This document shows, in pieces, positions 35,860 to 45,419 of a DNA stretch of 64,000 nucleotides. Each line of letters opens with the position of its first letter. Within the stretch, counting starts at the first letter, position 1. Origin of the DNA: Arabidopsis thaliana (Eukaryota > Streptophyta > Magnoliopsida > Brassicales > Brassicaceae); contig NC_003076.8 of assembly GCF_000001735.4 (NCBI RefSeq), forward strand, positions 8,928,001 to 8,992,000, given 5' to 3'. Under the pieces are notes generated by a model that was not told the origin of the DNA, did no database searches, and saw only the letters and a program-made list of their open reading frames with translations. Made by a program: the position numbers and the translations under genes.

Positions 35860-36400
35860 TCATAATCCCCTTGTGTAATTGGTGTGAAAGCCTAAAGCTT
35901 GAGCTTAACCAGAATTTTAGAATTTAAAAAAGTTGGTTTACTGTAAAAGGCCTATTTTTTTTGGTTAAAGCTTAACCATGTTGTAAAACCACCGTGATCT
36001 CGTGAATAATTTTAAATTTTTTCGGTTTGATTTAAAATCTAAATATACATTTTCGCAACACTTTAACTTTAATGAAATGAATCTTCGAATTGGAAGTTAT
36101 TTATAAATAATGTCATTGATATTAATTATTATCAATTAATTAATATTCTTAATTACTAATATTTCTTTATCTAATATATTTCTACTAATTCTAATTACTT
36201 TAAAAAAAAAAATCTTAAGACATTATTAATATTATACTTTAGTAAAAGATAAATTTTATAGTTATTTAGAGTTTATTAAACATTTAGATATATTGAAAGT
36301 TTATTAAAAGATAAATTTATAGTTATTTAAAGTTATTGATACACAACAAAGTAAAAATAACTTTCAATATTTTTATTAAAGTTTGCAATAATAAAATACT
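35860..36400. other. AT-rich spacer
   Basis: Very AT-rich DNA with TTAAT/ATTAA words. No gene or transposon end recognised. Confidence 0.6.
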
Positions 36401-36965
36401 AACGAAAAAATAACAGCTAGTGTTAACGAAAAGTTACGATGAAAAGACACTAAAGAAAAGTTGCGAAAAAGACACTATCAATATTAGCGGAAAGTTACAA
36501 TAAAAAGATACAAAAAAAAAATAATCGTCAATATTTAAACGGAAATTTGCGATATATGAAACACAACCGAAAAACAACCGTCAATATTATAACGGAAAGT
36601 TGCAATAAAGAGATATAACCAAAAAAAAATAACCGTCAATTGTTTTACGAAGTTACGATAAAAAGACAAACGAAAAATAACCATCGATATTAACAGAAAG
36701 TTACGATGAGAAAACACAAATAAAAAGTAACGATAAAAAGACAATAAAGAAAAAAATAACCGTCTATATAAATAGAAAGTTATGATAAAAAGACACAAAC
36801 GAAAAAAGTAGTTATCCCCACCAAAAAATAACTGTTAATATTAAAATGACTGATACAAACGAAAAGTTGCGATAAAAATGTACTAAAAAAAAAAATAACC
36901 GGCAATGTTAGCGGAAAGTTACGATGAAAAGACATGAACACATAAATAATCGTCAACATTTTTAA
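36400..36965 (+). repeat. Degenerate tandem array, ~55-bp unit
   Basis: About ten diverged copies built on AACCGTCAATATTA followed by GGAAAGTTACGATAAAAAGA and CACAAACGAAAAA. Unit length varies because of A-run changes. A related word pair occurs at 29.03-29.09 kb on the other side of the loop. Confidence 0.8.
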
Positions 36966-37339
36966 CTAAATGTTGTGATAATAAAATACAACCGTTCAGA
37001 ACAGCAAAACACAATTTTTTGGATTCATCATAAAACAAATAATTTGTGGTAAAAGACTTTACGTCATTTGTTCTCTTTTGGTTTTTTGTTCACCTGTTTG
37101 TTTGTTATAGAAGAAAGTGACTTTAATGAATTAGCGATGAAACAATTATAAATGATTCGATGACACTACAATTTCACTATTGTTGATGAGATTGAGACAA
37201 TCATATAATTTTCTAACAGAAGAACAAGAAAGCTTGCACATCTTAAACGGAAAAAGTTGTACTACTGAAGACTAAACTCGTCGTTGGCATATAGAAACAG
37301 GACAAATAGTTCGAAAGGAACTCGATCAAAAACTGAACT

Positions 37340-39600
37340 GCCATACTCAATATGAAAAAAAAAAATGGCAATAATTCAAAACAAAAATGATTTATGGTTG
37401 AAATTTGAAGACAGTTACTCAAAAAGTGTTTGGCTCCAGGTAAACTTATGGTTTATAAGAGAAAGCATCATATCAGATTGGGCATTGATAATTAGGTGTA
37501 ACACAGAAAAGTCGTCATTCCAGCTTGACACGATCCATGTCGTTGATCACACCTTCAAGCTGCGCAATGGAGGAAAAAAAAGAAGAGCCAAAGATCAAAA
37601 CAAGAGTTCATGTGCACTAGTCTTAGTTTCAGTTTATACAACATACCTTGGCAATCTGCCGCAAGAAGAAATCACCATAACGTTTTGCGGGTTTTGATTC
37701 GACAACGTAGATCATGTCCTGCAGTGTCACCAGGTTTAGAGTTGTTACAAACGTTGTAAAAGCACCAGAGTATAGATATCAGAAAGACAGAGAGAGAAGA
37801 AAGAACATACGTTGTTGATGAAGAAATCAATGTCTGCATTGGAGATGATCCTACCATCGGAATCAACTGAATGGGTCTTGTGCTTGTATGTTAACAATAT
37901 GGTCCTGCAAATTAAAACCCCGTACATGTCAAAGAAAAAGAGAGAAGTAGATTTGGTAATAATAGTTATAAGAATGCCCATAGTTAGTCCCTGACCTTAG
38001 AGTGGGCTCATCAACTTCCATGTAGTTTGCGAGCTTAGCAAGAGAAATGGAGGAGTAGACTTTCAGGAAAGTCCGCACTCCCGACAAGAGCTGCTGCTGC
38101 TTTACCTCGTAAAGGAACATCTTCAGCTGAAGCCTGTATGCATCCTGATTGTAATTGACAAGAGGTTCCTCGAAAGTTGGTGGTGCGGAAGGGGTGATAA
38201 ACTTGGGGCATGCGTAAGAGAAGAGCTCATCATAAATACCAAAGGCCTCGTCGTCAGACCTCAGCATCCTCATCATCTTTTCACCATACTTGTCTCGCAG
38301 CTGAGAGTTGACAGACTCGTCAACGAGTTTAGTTTGAGGGCAGAGGGAGAGGGAGAGAGCAAGCAAAGCGTACATCTGCTCATTCTTCTTGAGTAATTGC
38401 TCGTACTGAGGTGACTTTTGATGGTACTGCTTAGTCTTGAAAATGTAGAGGAGAATCTTGTTGAACTCACGAACAGCATCGACATACCTCCGCAACATAA
38501 GGGTGGCAAATCCATAGTGGTAGATAGTAGCGATATGGCAACCAATGACACTGGTGTAAACACCTGGCTGAGTGATGTCAATGGGCTGCAACCATTTGAG
38601 AGCAGTGTGGTAGTCACCGAGGAGGCAGTGAACACGCAAGAGACCGACCATGCTGAAGTAACCGAGGACCTTCAAGACGTTGCTGCCACCGCTGAAATCG
38701 TAGCCATCAGTCTCAGTGAACTCAAGGCCATCCTTGTCATGCTCAAGGATCTGGATGATACAAGACTTCTCCACAAGTGCTTGCAAGAAGTTGAGCACGC
38801 CATAGACATTCCAGGCCTTATCGTGCTGTCTGAGCAATGCAATCTCCTCCTCTGTTTTGTTCTTGAGCTTTGCTCTGAATTGACAGAAACTTTGGAACTG
38901 GTAGACAAACTCATCCACCATATCCCACAACCACTGGTTCGGCAACTGCATATTCACTACGCCGTGCAACACAACCTAGAAAGAACAAACGGAAGAAGGT
39001 CTACTTACTTGTATTTATTCCCAGCCAATACATACACAAAAGAAATCAAAATCAACAACATCTCTATCTAACAAGGAAGAAGAAGTAGAAGAATTCCACA
39101 ACAGACCTGAAAGAGGCTGCAATAGTTGTCATAAGAATCAATCCTCTGCTTCAACGTCGGAGACAACCTCGCATACAAATGTCGAAACCACATCTCACGG
39201 TACAGAAGACAGAACACATGGTCGTTGTCTACGTAAGGAGCAATCGCTTCCACACTTGGCCACGGCGTGTCCTTGAACAGACGCTCCGATATGCTCTGGA
39301 ACGATGTCTCACACATCTGGTGGATCTCGTACACGTTCTTATCCCTTATGTGTCTGTACATGTGTGACACGAACGACTTCACCGAATCCGGCACCATATT
39401 TGGGTCGTACCCACTCTCCCTCTCCCCCGGACCTTCCTCATACTCATTGCTGCTCGCCATTCTCGCCGGATCAATTCTTAGCGGCCGCAACAATGTTAGC
39501 TCTTAACTCACTACCACCGCCTAGGGTTTCCTTATTACCACCGGTTCTATCATCCGGTTTCGTTTCCTTATTACCACCGGTTCTATCATCCGGTTATGTT
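37340..39600 (-). repeat. Inverted repeat, right arm (eIF3l copy 2)
   Basis: Reverse complement of 25440-27690. Relative to the left arm it has a 2-nt shorter intron 4, several substitutions in the 3' UTR and a tandem duplication of a 36-bp promoter segment (39530-39600). Confidence 0.93.
37515..39460 (-). CDS. Translation initiation factor eIF3 subunit L, copy 2
   Basis: Second complete eIF3l gene, inverted relative to copy 1. Exons: 39460-39107, 38975-37996, 37904-37811, 37718-37647, 37559-37515, giving 514 aa identical to copy 1. Synonymous differences from copy 1 are concentrated in the first 120 nt (five seen, e.g. at 39341). The next 1566 bp are identical, introns included. Intron 4 and the 3' UTR differ at many places. 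All splice sites are intact, so both genes look functional. It is divergent from UBC21, with 522 bp between start codons. Matches the remembered At5g25757. Confidence 0.96.
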
Positions 39601-39667
39601 TTTTTATAAAGTCATTTTAATAAAACTTTCTATGGTTCGGAAAAAAAAAACTTCACATAATCATCGC

Positions 39668-39705
<38 letters not shown>

Positions 39706-39982
39706 CTCATATTTGCAGGTAAAGCTTCGTTGATTCGTCCTCTTTATGTTCAATTATAGTTTCGCATCCCTCCTATGTCTTTCTTTCTAGATCTTAAAGC
39801 AGAGTCATTGCTTAACCCTAATTATCACTGTTCTTGTATAAAACACTTTTCACCTAATCATTGAGATTGTTACGGGATCTGATAATTGCGTCTGTGAATT
39901 ACAAGAAATTAGGGTTTATTTCTTCTTGATTTTAGATTGATCTTTTTGCAGTTGACAATTCGTTCTCTTTGGGAAATTAGAG
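39461..39982. promoter_or_regulatory. Divergent intergenic promoter region eIF3l copy 2 / UBC21
   Basis: The eIF3l side carries a telobox on the minus strand (complement TAGGGTTT at 39522-39529) and a duplicated 36-bp segment containing CCACCGGTTCTATCATCCGG (copies offset by 36 bp, 39530-39600). The UBC21 side holds a (CT)n microsatellite at 39672-39703 and probably a leader intron starting near GCAGGTAAAG (39716). Confidence 0.6.
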
Positions 39983-41173
39983 ATGCAGGTAAATTGCTTA
40001 ATTTTTTTTTTGTTTTGTTGCAAATTCTCTGTGTATGTTTATGATTTGATTTGATTTGATTGATGTAATAGGCATCAAGAGCGCGACTGTTTAAAGAATA
40101 CAAAGAGGTACAGCGAGAGAAAGTAGCAGATCCTGATATTCAATTGATCTGTGACGATACCAACATATTCAAATGGACCGCTCTTATCAAAGGACCTTCG
40201 GAGACTCCTTACGAAGGCGGTGTTTTTCAGCTTGCTTTTTCTGTTCCTGAACCTTATCCTTTGCAACCTCCTCAAGTTCGATTCTTGACCAAGATATTCC
40301 ATCCTAATGTTCATTTCAAGGTTTGCATCTCTTTTTATAACAACCTTCTCCTGTGATAAAAGGAAACGCAGGTTTTTTAGTTAGTACTTGGGAATTTTGT
40401 AGACAGGAGAAATATGTCTCGACATTTTGAAGAATGCTTGGAGTCCTGCTTGGACGCTTCAGTCTGTGTGTAGAGCTATCATAGCATTGATGGCTCATCC
40501 TGAGCCGGACAGTCCTCTTAACTGCGACTCAGGTACAAAATGCTAGTTTAGTGTTTTCAAAAATGTAACCATGGGCGTTCGGGTATTCGGTTTGGTTCCC
40601 GTTCGGTTCTAGTTCGGTTCCGATTCTTTCTGTTCTCGATTTTAGGATCCATATAGGAACCGAAACAGTTTCAGTTCGGTTCAGGTTCGGGTTCGGTTCT
40701 GAAGTTTAGGATCCATTAGAATATTTTATTTCGAATATTTCAGATATTTTTTGTCTTTTTTTCCGGATATTTTGGTGTTTTTATATATTTTTCCTTATTT
40801 GGGTATTTTTGATTATTCAAACTAAAAATAACTAATATCTTTGGATATATAATCATATTTCGGATACGCAAAATATTTTGGTTCGGTTCGGGTTCAGTTC
40901 TAATTACTTTGGTTCTAGAATTTAGGATCTATTTGAGTAGTTTACCATTTCGGGTCGGATTCGGGTTGCTTCAGTTCGGATTCGGTTCTTTCAGTTTGAT
41001 TATTATGCCCATGCCTAGTTTTTATAGTAAGCAACTGTTTTTTTTTTCTACTGACGCTTTTGTTGTGGTTGCTATGGAAAAAAGGGAATCTTCTAAGATC
41101 TGGTGATGTGAGAGGGTTCAATTCAATGGCACAAATGTATACACGCCTCGCCGCTATGCCTAAGAAAGGATGA
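39983..41173 (+). CDS. PEX4: Peroxisomal ubiquitin-conjugating enzyme E2 (PEX4/UBC21)
   Basis: E2 that, anchored by PEX22 at the peroxisome, ubiquitinates the import receptor PEX5 for recycling. Coding exons: 39983-39988, 40072-40320, 40403-40532, 41085-41173, giving 157 aa. The UBC fold spans the whole protein, with the HPN motif at 79-81 and catalytic Cys90 in TGEICLDIL. The first coding exon is only six bases (Met-Gln). The last intron (40533-41084) is long and filled with degenerate GGTTCGGTTC repeats. It is also known as UBC21, At5g25760, widely used as a reference transcript. It converges on the hydrolase gene, with 134 bp between stop codons. Confidence 0.97.
40570..41000 (+). repeat. 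Degenerate GGTTCGGTTC repeat in UBC21 intron
   Basis: Many overlapping TTCGGTTC(C/G)G words at both ends of the block, with an AT-rich middle. This type of short degenerate repeat is common in Arabidopsis noncoding DNA. It has no visible coding role. Confidence 0.7.
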
Positions 41174-41307
41174 TGATGATGATGATCCTCTTGCTTTTTT
41201 TTTGTTTTTTTTTTTGAAATTTGTAATGATATTGATTTGCGAGAGTGAATACATTATTAACGAGAAGAAGATGATTCTTCTTTATTAGTTCACAATATTA
41301 CAATCTG

Positions 41308-43389
41308 TCAAGTTGTCATATCTTCTTGTTTAAGGAATTTGTCAAACCAGTCTGATGATTCTTTGATCATGAAACTCGTCGCTTCGTGTCCAACTCCATC
41401 TTCTGCTTTGAACTGCTCTCTCGAAACATCAAAAGTTTTTCTTTTTCAATTCTCTATCTGGTTGCAATAGTGTTTAAAGGTTAGATCAGTGATTTACCTT
41501 GAAGTTTCCAGGAGAAGCTGTTTCCTTATACGCCTTTTCAGCTCTCTTTAACGCAAGTTCTAGTCCGCCAAGAGGACATCGAGGATCATTTGCGCCTGCA
41601 TATGAAATCCGAGAAAACTTGTAAGTTTGTTGGTAGTTAGTGAGATCATACATATATATTGATTGTGCTCACCGTTAAGGATGTAAAGAGGCCGTGGAGC
41701 AATCACTGGTAATGAGTACGGTGAATCAAACTTCGAAGCTAGGCCAGGAGCTATTCTGTTCCACACCTTCTCGACTAGTTCTTTGTCGATTATGTTCTTT
41801 CCGAGATCAATCCTTGCTTCTGGAACCATAGAAGAAGAAAAAAAGCAAAGGAATTAATTATAATCCTCATACTTATTATATTGAATCATATTTTTTGTAT
41901 GTTTTTCAAAATCTGACCTTCAAATAAAGGTTTGATACTGTTGACTCTTGCTTCCCACTCATCATTCTCTATTGCCCATCTAAAACCCTGCAACATACAA
42001 AACATTGACAAGTTTTTTGAATTACGAAACCATCCTCATACTCACTCATACAAGGAAGAATAGGCCTCATAGTTGCTGCTATCTTGTTAAGCACCTGAAC
42101 ACCGATTAATGGGACAACCACGGAATAGCGAGTGTCAGCTGCAGCAGCAAACCAAGCATGCATCCCTGTAATATGCTTTAACAATGAACAAAATTAGTAT
42201 ATATAATTACTCTTAATACAAATCTTGCTACTCAATTTGTTGTATAACTGACCTCCTAGCGAAATACCGGTGATTCCTATCTTTTTCGGGTCTATATCAT
42301 CCCTCTGAGTAAGATATTCAGCTAGTTTGATCAAATCCCATACCTGAGAAAGACAACGATAAGATGTGTTAACACTCTAAAGTGTAACCAGAAAATGAAA
42401 GCTAAAAAGAGACAAATGTTTATACAGTATCAAAGATAAAAGGCATAGTGTTTCCATTTCTCCAAGATGATATAAGAGCCTGCATCGAAATTTTACACCA
42501 AAGAGAAAAAAAAAAAAACATATCAGAACTCAAAAGACTAGAAGAACCATTAGATAAACGAAGATTCGTAACAACGATATTACATCTCGATATGCAGTTT
42601 TGCAATCAGCACGTTCACCGTGGTAACGAGAGTCTAAACCGATGGCTACATATCCCCGCGAAGCATATGCCTAAGTGAAAAAAAAAACACAAAGTATAAT
42701 CAACAGTACTATGTTGATTAAAGAAGAAATCAAAAGTTATGAAATTGTGGTGGTTGTTTTACTTCAAGCCATGGCCTTAACCATTCTTTGTTTGTGTTTG
42801 TGCCATGCATAAACACAATCGCTGGCCTTTTTTCTTCACTTCTCTCTTTCAAGCTTAAAATAAGCAAAGGTAATTTCCCTTGCTCTGAATCCTTAAACCA
42901 TTACATAGAAAACAGTTTATAACACATACAAAAATAATCAGAAATTTGTTGAATATATCTTTTTTAACAAAATGTTACCTCAGTGTGCAAATGAATGTTT
43001 TCTTCTTTAAGCATATCTTTTAACTTACCAATGTTTTCTTTTGGACAAGACTCTATTGCCTGTGTTTCGTAATGAATCGTTCACTTTTGTACGAAAAAAA
43101 ATGTTTGTAGAAAAAAGAGAGATATCTGATCTTACTGTGGTAGAAGGAACATCAGCTTGAAAGAGAGGATTCTCGATAGGATTTGAAGAATCGGCTATTA
43201 ATGGAACTGGAGATTAAGATTAAGAGATTAATCAATTTAAAATCTGTGATTAAGAGATGGGGAAATTAAAATGAAAAAATAGTTAATTTAAACAAAAATT
43301 GATTATTAACCTTGGGGTGATCGTCGACTATGAAGAAGACGAAGAAACTGCAATCTAAACATTTGGGGTTGAGTAATCGGCGATTCCAT
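41308..43389 (-). CDS. Alpha/beta-hydrolase superfamily protein
   Basis: Serine hydrolase of unknown substrate. Twelve exons: 43389-43311, 43206-43136, 43059-42979, 42891-42763, 42670-42584, 42479-42426, 42343-42253, 42165-42095, 41987-41918, 41819-41673, 41595-41498, 41412-41308, giving 360 aa. The likely triad is complete: nucleophile Ser195 in GISLGG, Asp297 in GANDPRCP and His335 in GVGHEAT. An oxyanion-type HGTNT follows strand IVFMHG in exon 4. The exon 8 donor (CAG|GTGCTT) was chosen because it yields the family-like junction GVQGFRWA and keeps frame; retention would stop the protein early. Matches the remembered At5g25770. There is no clear signal peptide. Confidence 0.88.
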
Positions 43390-43399
43390 ATCTCCGGTG

Positions 43400-44440
43400 G
43401 TGATCGGTGGGAGAACAAGATTCTGTGTTCTGTTTTTTCTTTTGTTACGAAATTTATGTCAACGGCATGCAATTTCACAATTATCTACATGACTCTTAAT
43501 GACGTGTTTTAGTTAGCTTTAAATACCTTTTTGTTTTCTTTAATGTTATCTTTAATAAAAACACTTTTTATATTTGTCGTCACATATTTTGTTTTCTATT
43601 GCATTTGGTTAGATACTTTTTAAAAAAATTTCGATAAGTTAAATGAAATTGAAAAAAAATCAAATCACATGCCTTGCACCAACTGGTATTGGAGAGGGAA
43701 CATTGTTTCCTTGAGTTATATGTGAAATCTGGACAAGAAGAAACAAGAAAATATTTAACAATCGACAGCTACAAACTTGAGAAGCTCTCCTCCAAGTCAT
43801 CATCATTCAGTGCCGTGTGAATGGAAAATCTGCACGAGGAAGAACAAACAAAGAGTCAACACCTTCATCTTGGTTATCAATTGGACTAGACACGATAAGA
43901 TGAAAAATACCGATGCGGTTTTTGGTTGGATCTATCGAACAGAGATGGTTGTGAGAGGAAGGATCTTTCGCAGCAGACCGCCTCTAAGAAATTATGTTTC
44001 AGAAACCAAGAAAAAAAGGACAAGGTTCTAAATCACATGTCCTTTTTCATACTTAAATGATGACAATGAAAAGTCTCTTTCAGCTTTTAAGATGATGAAA
44101 AAATGAAAAGTTTATCATTGACTCGGATGTAGACAAGGTTTCTGCAATACTTGTGCATTTGCTCTGTTTGATAAGTCAACATTTTCGTTTTTTTTGCCAA
44201 TCATGCTTGATGCTTCCATTCTTTTGGATAGGTTTATTCTATAGAGTGGAACTGACCAATGTCTCATATTGGTACCGAATCTACATGGACTCTCTATTCT
44301 TCTTGAATCAGCATTACCGTTGAAATATATTGCGCTCTCTCATTGCTTCTGTGTTTTTGGCTTCTTTAATATATACATAGGTGAAAGGTCTACTAACTAT
44401 CAGAACTTTCTTTATTGATTCCAATAAGATTAATGAGGCC
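43400..44440. other. Intergenic DNA
   Basis: No gene is supported between the hydrolase and the U4 gene. A plus-strand frame of 84 codons (43777-44031) has no recognisable motif. Confidence 0.6.
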
Positions 44441-44445
44441 AAATA

Positions 44446-44461
44446 TTGAACTAGGGAATTG
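44446..44461 (-). terminator. snRNA 3' box of the U4 gene
   Basis: The minus strand reads CAATTCCCTAGTTCAA, a full match to the plant snRNA 3'-end box CA(N)3-10AGTNNAA, directly after the U4 sequence. Confidence 0.85.
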
Positions 44462-44615
44462 TAGGGCTTTACCCCGAAGGGAGCCCTTCCAGAAATTCTC
44501 GAAGGCCCTAGACAAGCTTAGGCCTAGGAGGGGGTTTGGAAATAGTTTTCAACCAGCAATAGACGCGCCTCGGTTAAGACCTCATTAGCTGCGTCATTGC
44601 CCCAAGCGCAAAGAT
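44462..44615 (-). ncRNA. U4 spliceosomal snRNA
   Basis: U4 pairs with U6 in the tri-snRNP and chaperones it until spliceosome activation. The minus strand begins ATCTTTGCGCTTGGGGCAAT, the conserved U4 5' end with stem II and the 5' kink-turn region. It continues through AGCTAATGAGG and TTGCTGGTTG to an Sm-type site AATTTCTGG and a closing 3' hairpin (GGGCTCCCTTCGGGGTAAAGCCC-like). The length of about 154 nt equals plant U4. A complete Pol II-type snRNA promoter lies upstream and a 3' box downstream, so the gene looks functional rather than a retro-copy. The exact 3' end is good to a few bases. Confidence 0.93.
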
Positions 44616-44643
44616 ACTTTTCAAGGGACCAAATCCTCTTTGC

Positions 44644-44694
44644 TTTATAGTCACACAATACCCATCATCTTGATACTTACTTCCGATGTGGGAC
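44644..44694 (-). promoter_or_regulatory. U4 promoter: USE and TATA
   Basis: The upstream sequence element GTCCCACATCG (44694-44684) is followed 34 bp later by TATAAA (44649-44644), about 30 bp before the U4 start. The ~34-bp spacing is the plant Pol II snRNA class; Pol III genes use about 24 bp. Confidence 0.9.
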
Positions 44695-44789
44695 TCTATA
44701 TACCCAAAGACAAATATCAAAAGGTTGTCAAAATTTTCAATTAGTGATCAACAAGACAACTAGTTTGTTATTATAGGAAGATATGAAGA

Positions 44790-44804
44790 TTAAGACTAAT
44801 GATG
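44790..44804 (-). terminator. snRNA 3' box of the U1 gene (near-match)
   Basis: The minus strand reads CATCATTAGTCTTAA after the U1 3' hairpin. It fits CA(N)3-10AGTNNAA with one mismatch. Confidence 0.7.
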
Positions 44805-44967
44805 GTAGGGGCTGCGCGAACGCAAACCCCCTCTGCCACAAATAATGACGCAGGCTCTTCCTCATGGGAAGACCTTAAGCATAGCACCCCAGCGTTATGT
44901 GCAATGCGGTCACTAGCCTAGGCCACTCGTCTTATTGATCACGAGTTGACCCCGTCCAGGTAAGTAA
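44805..44967 (-). ncRNA. U1 spliceosomal snRNA
   Basis: U1 recognises 5' splice sites. The minus strand gives TTACTTACCTGGACGGGGTC: the ACUUACCU splice-site-pairing arm is intact, but the first base is T where AUACUUACC is usual. Stem-loop I has complementary arms ACTCGT/ACGAGT around loop GATCAATAAG (U1-70K site). Loop II contains ATTGCAC (U1A site). An ATTTGTGG Sm site precedes the last hairpin, GGGGTTTGCGTTCGCGCAGC followed by CCC. Length is about 163 nt. It lies upstream of and in tandem with U4, roughly 190 bp apart. Promoter elements are complete. Confidence 0.94.
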
Positions 44968-44990
44968 TTTGCTCTAACCAGCCACTTCTC

Positions 44991-45043
44991 TATTTATACT
45001 CCTGTAGTACCCAGTCATTGTTTCTAGTCTAGCGATGTGGGAT
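44991..45043 (-). promoter_or_regulatory. U1 promoter: USE and TATA
   Basis: USE ATCCCACATCG (45043-45033), then 34 bp, then TATAAATA (44998-44991), about 30 bp before the U1 start. The arrangement is identical in spacing to the U4 promoter. Confidence 0.9.
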
Positions 45044-45419
45044 AATTATCACTTACACACATCCTACCGTTTAATGGTACTGCTATCCAACAACGCGCTG
45101 TTCTCTTACACATGAGTTTGATAAGATTAGTCAGTGAACCAAATGTTATTCAAAGCCAAATGACGATTAATAAATTCTCATTTCCATCATGTATTTAAAG
45201 TTCCTTTGGATTTCTTTATATTGGAAGATTTGTGTGTGGAATGAGTTTTGATCGCAAGATTTGTCTAGTATTAAGAATCTTAACCCTTCAAGTGTAATTA
45301 CGAAAACTTAAATAATGAAAACAATATCCAAAGGAAACAAAATTTCTCTTCGAAGTGTGGAGAACGCGATATCTAAGAGATCGAAGACTAAGAGAGGGTA
45401 ACAAAAGAGACCGAGAAAC

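Noticed and set aside
43777..44031. 84-codon plus-strand frame upstream of U4
   Set aside because: No recognisable motif, promoter or conservation argument.
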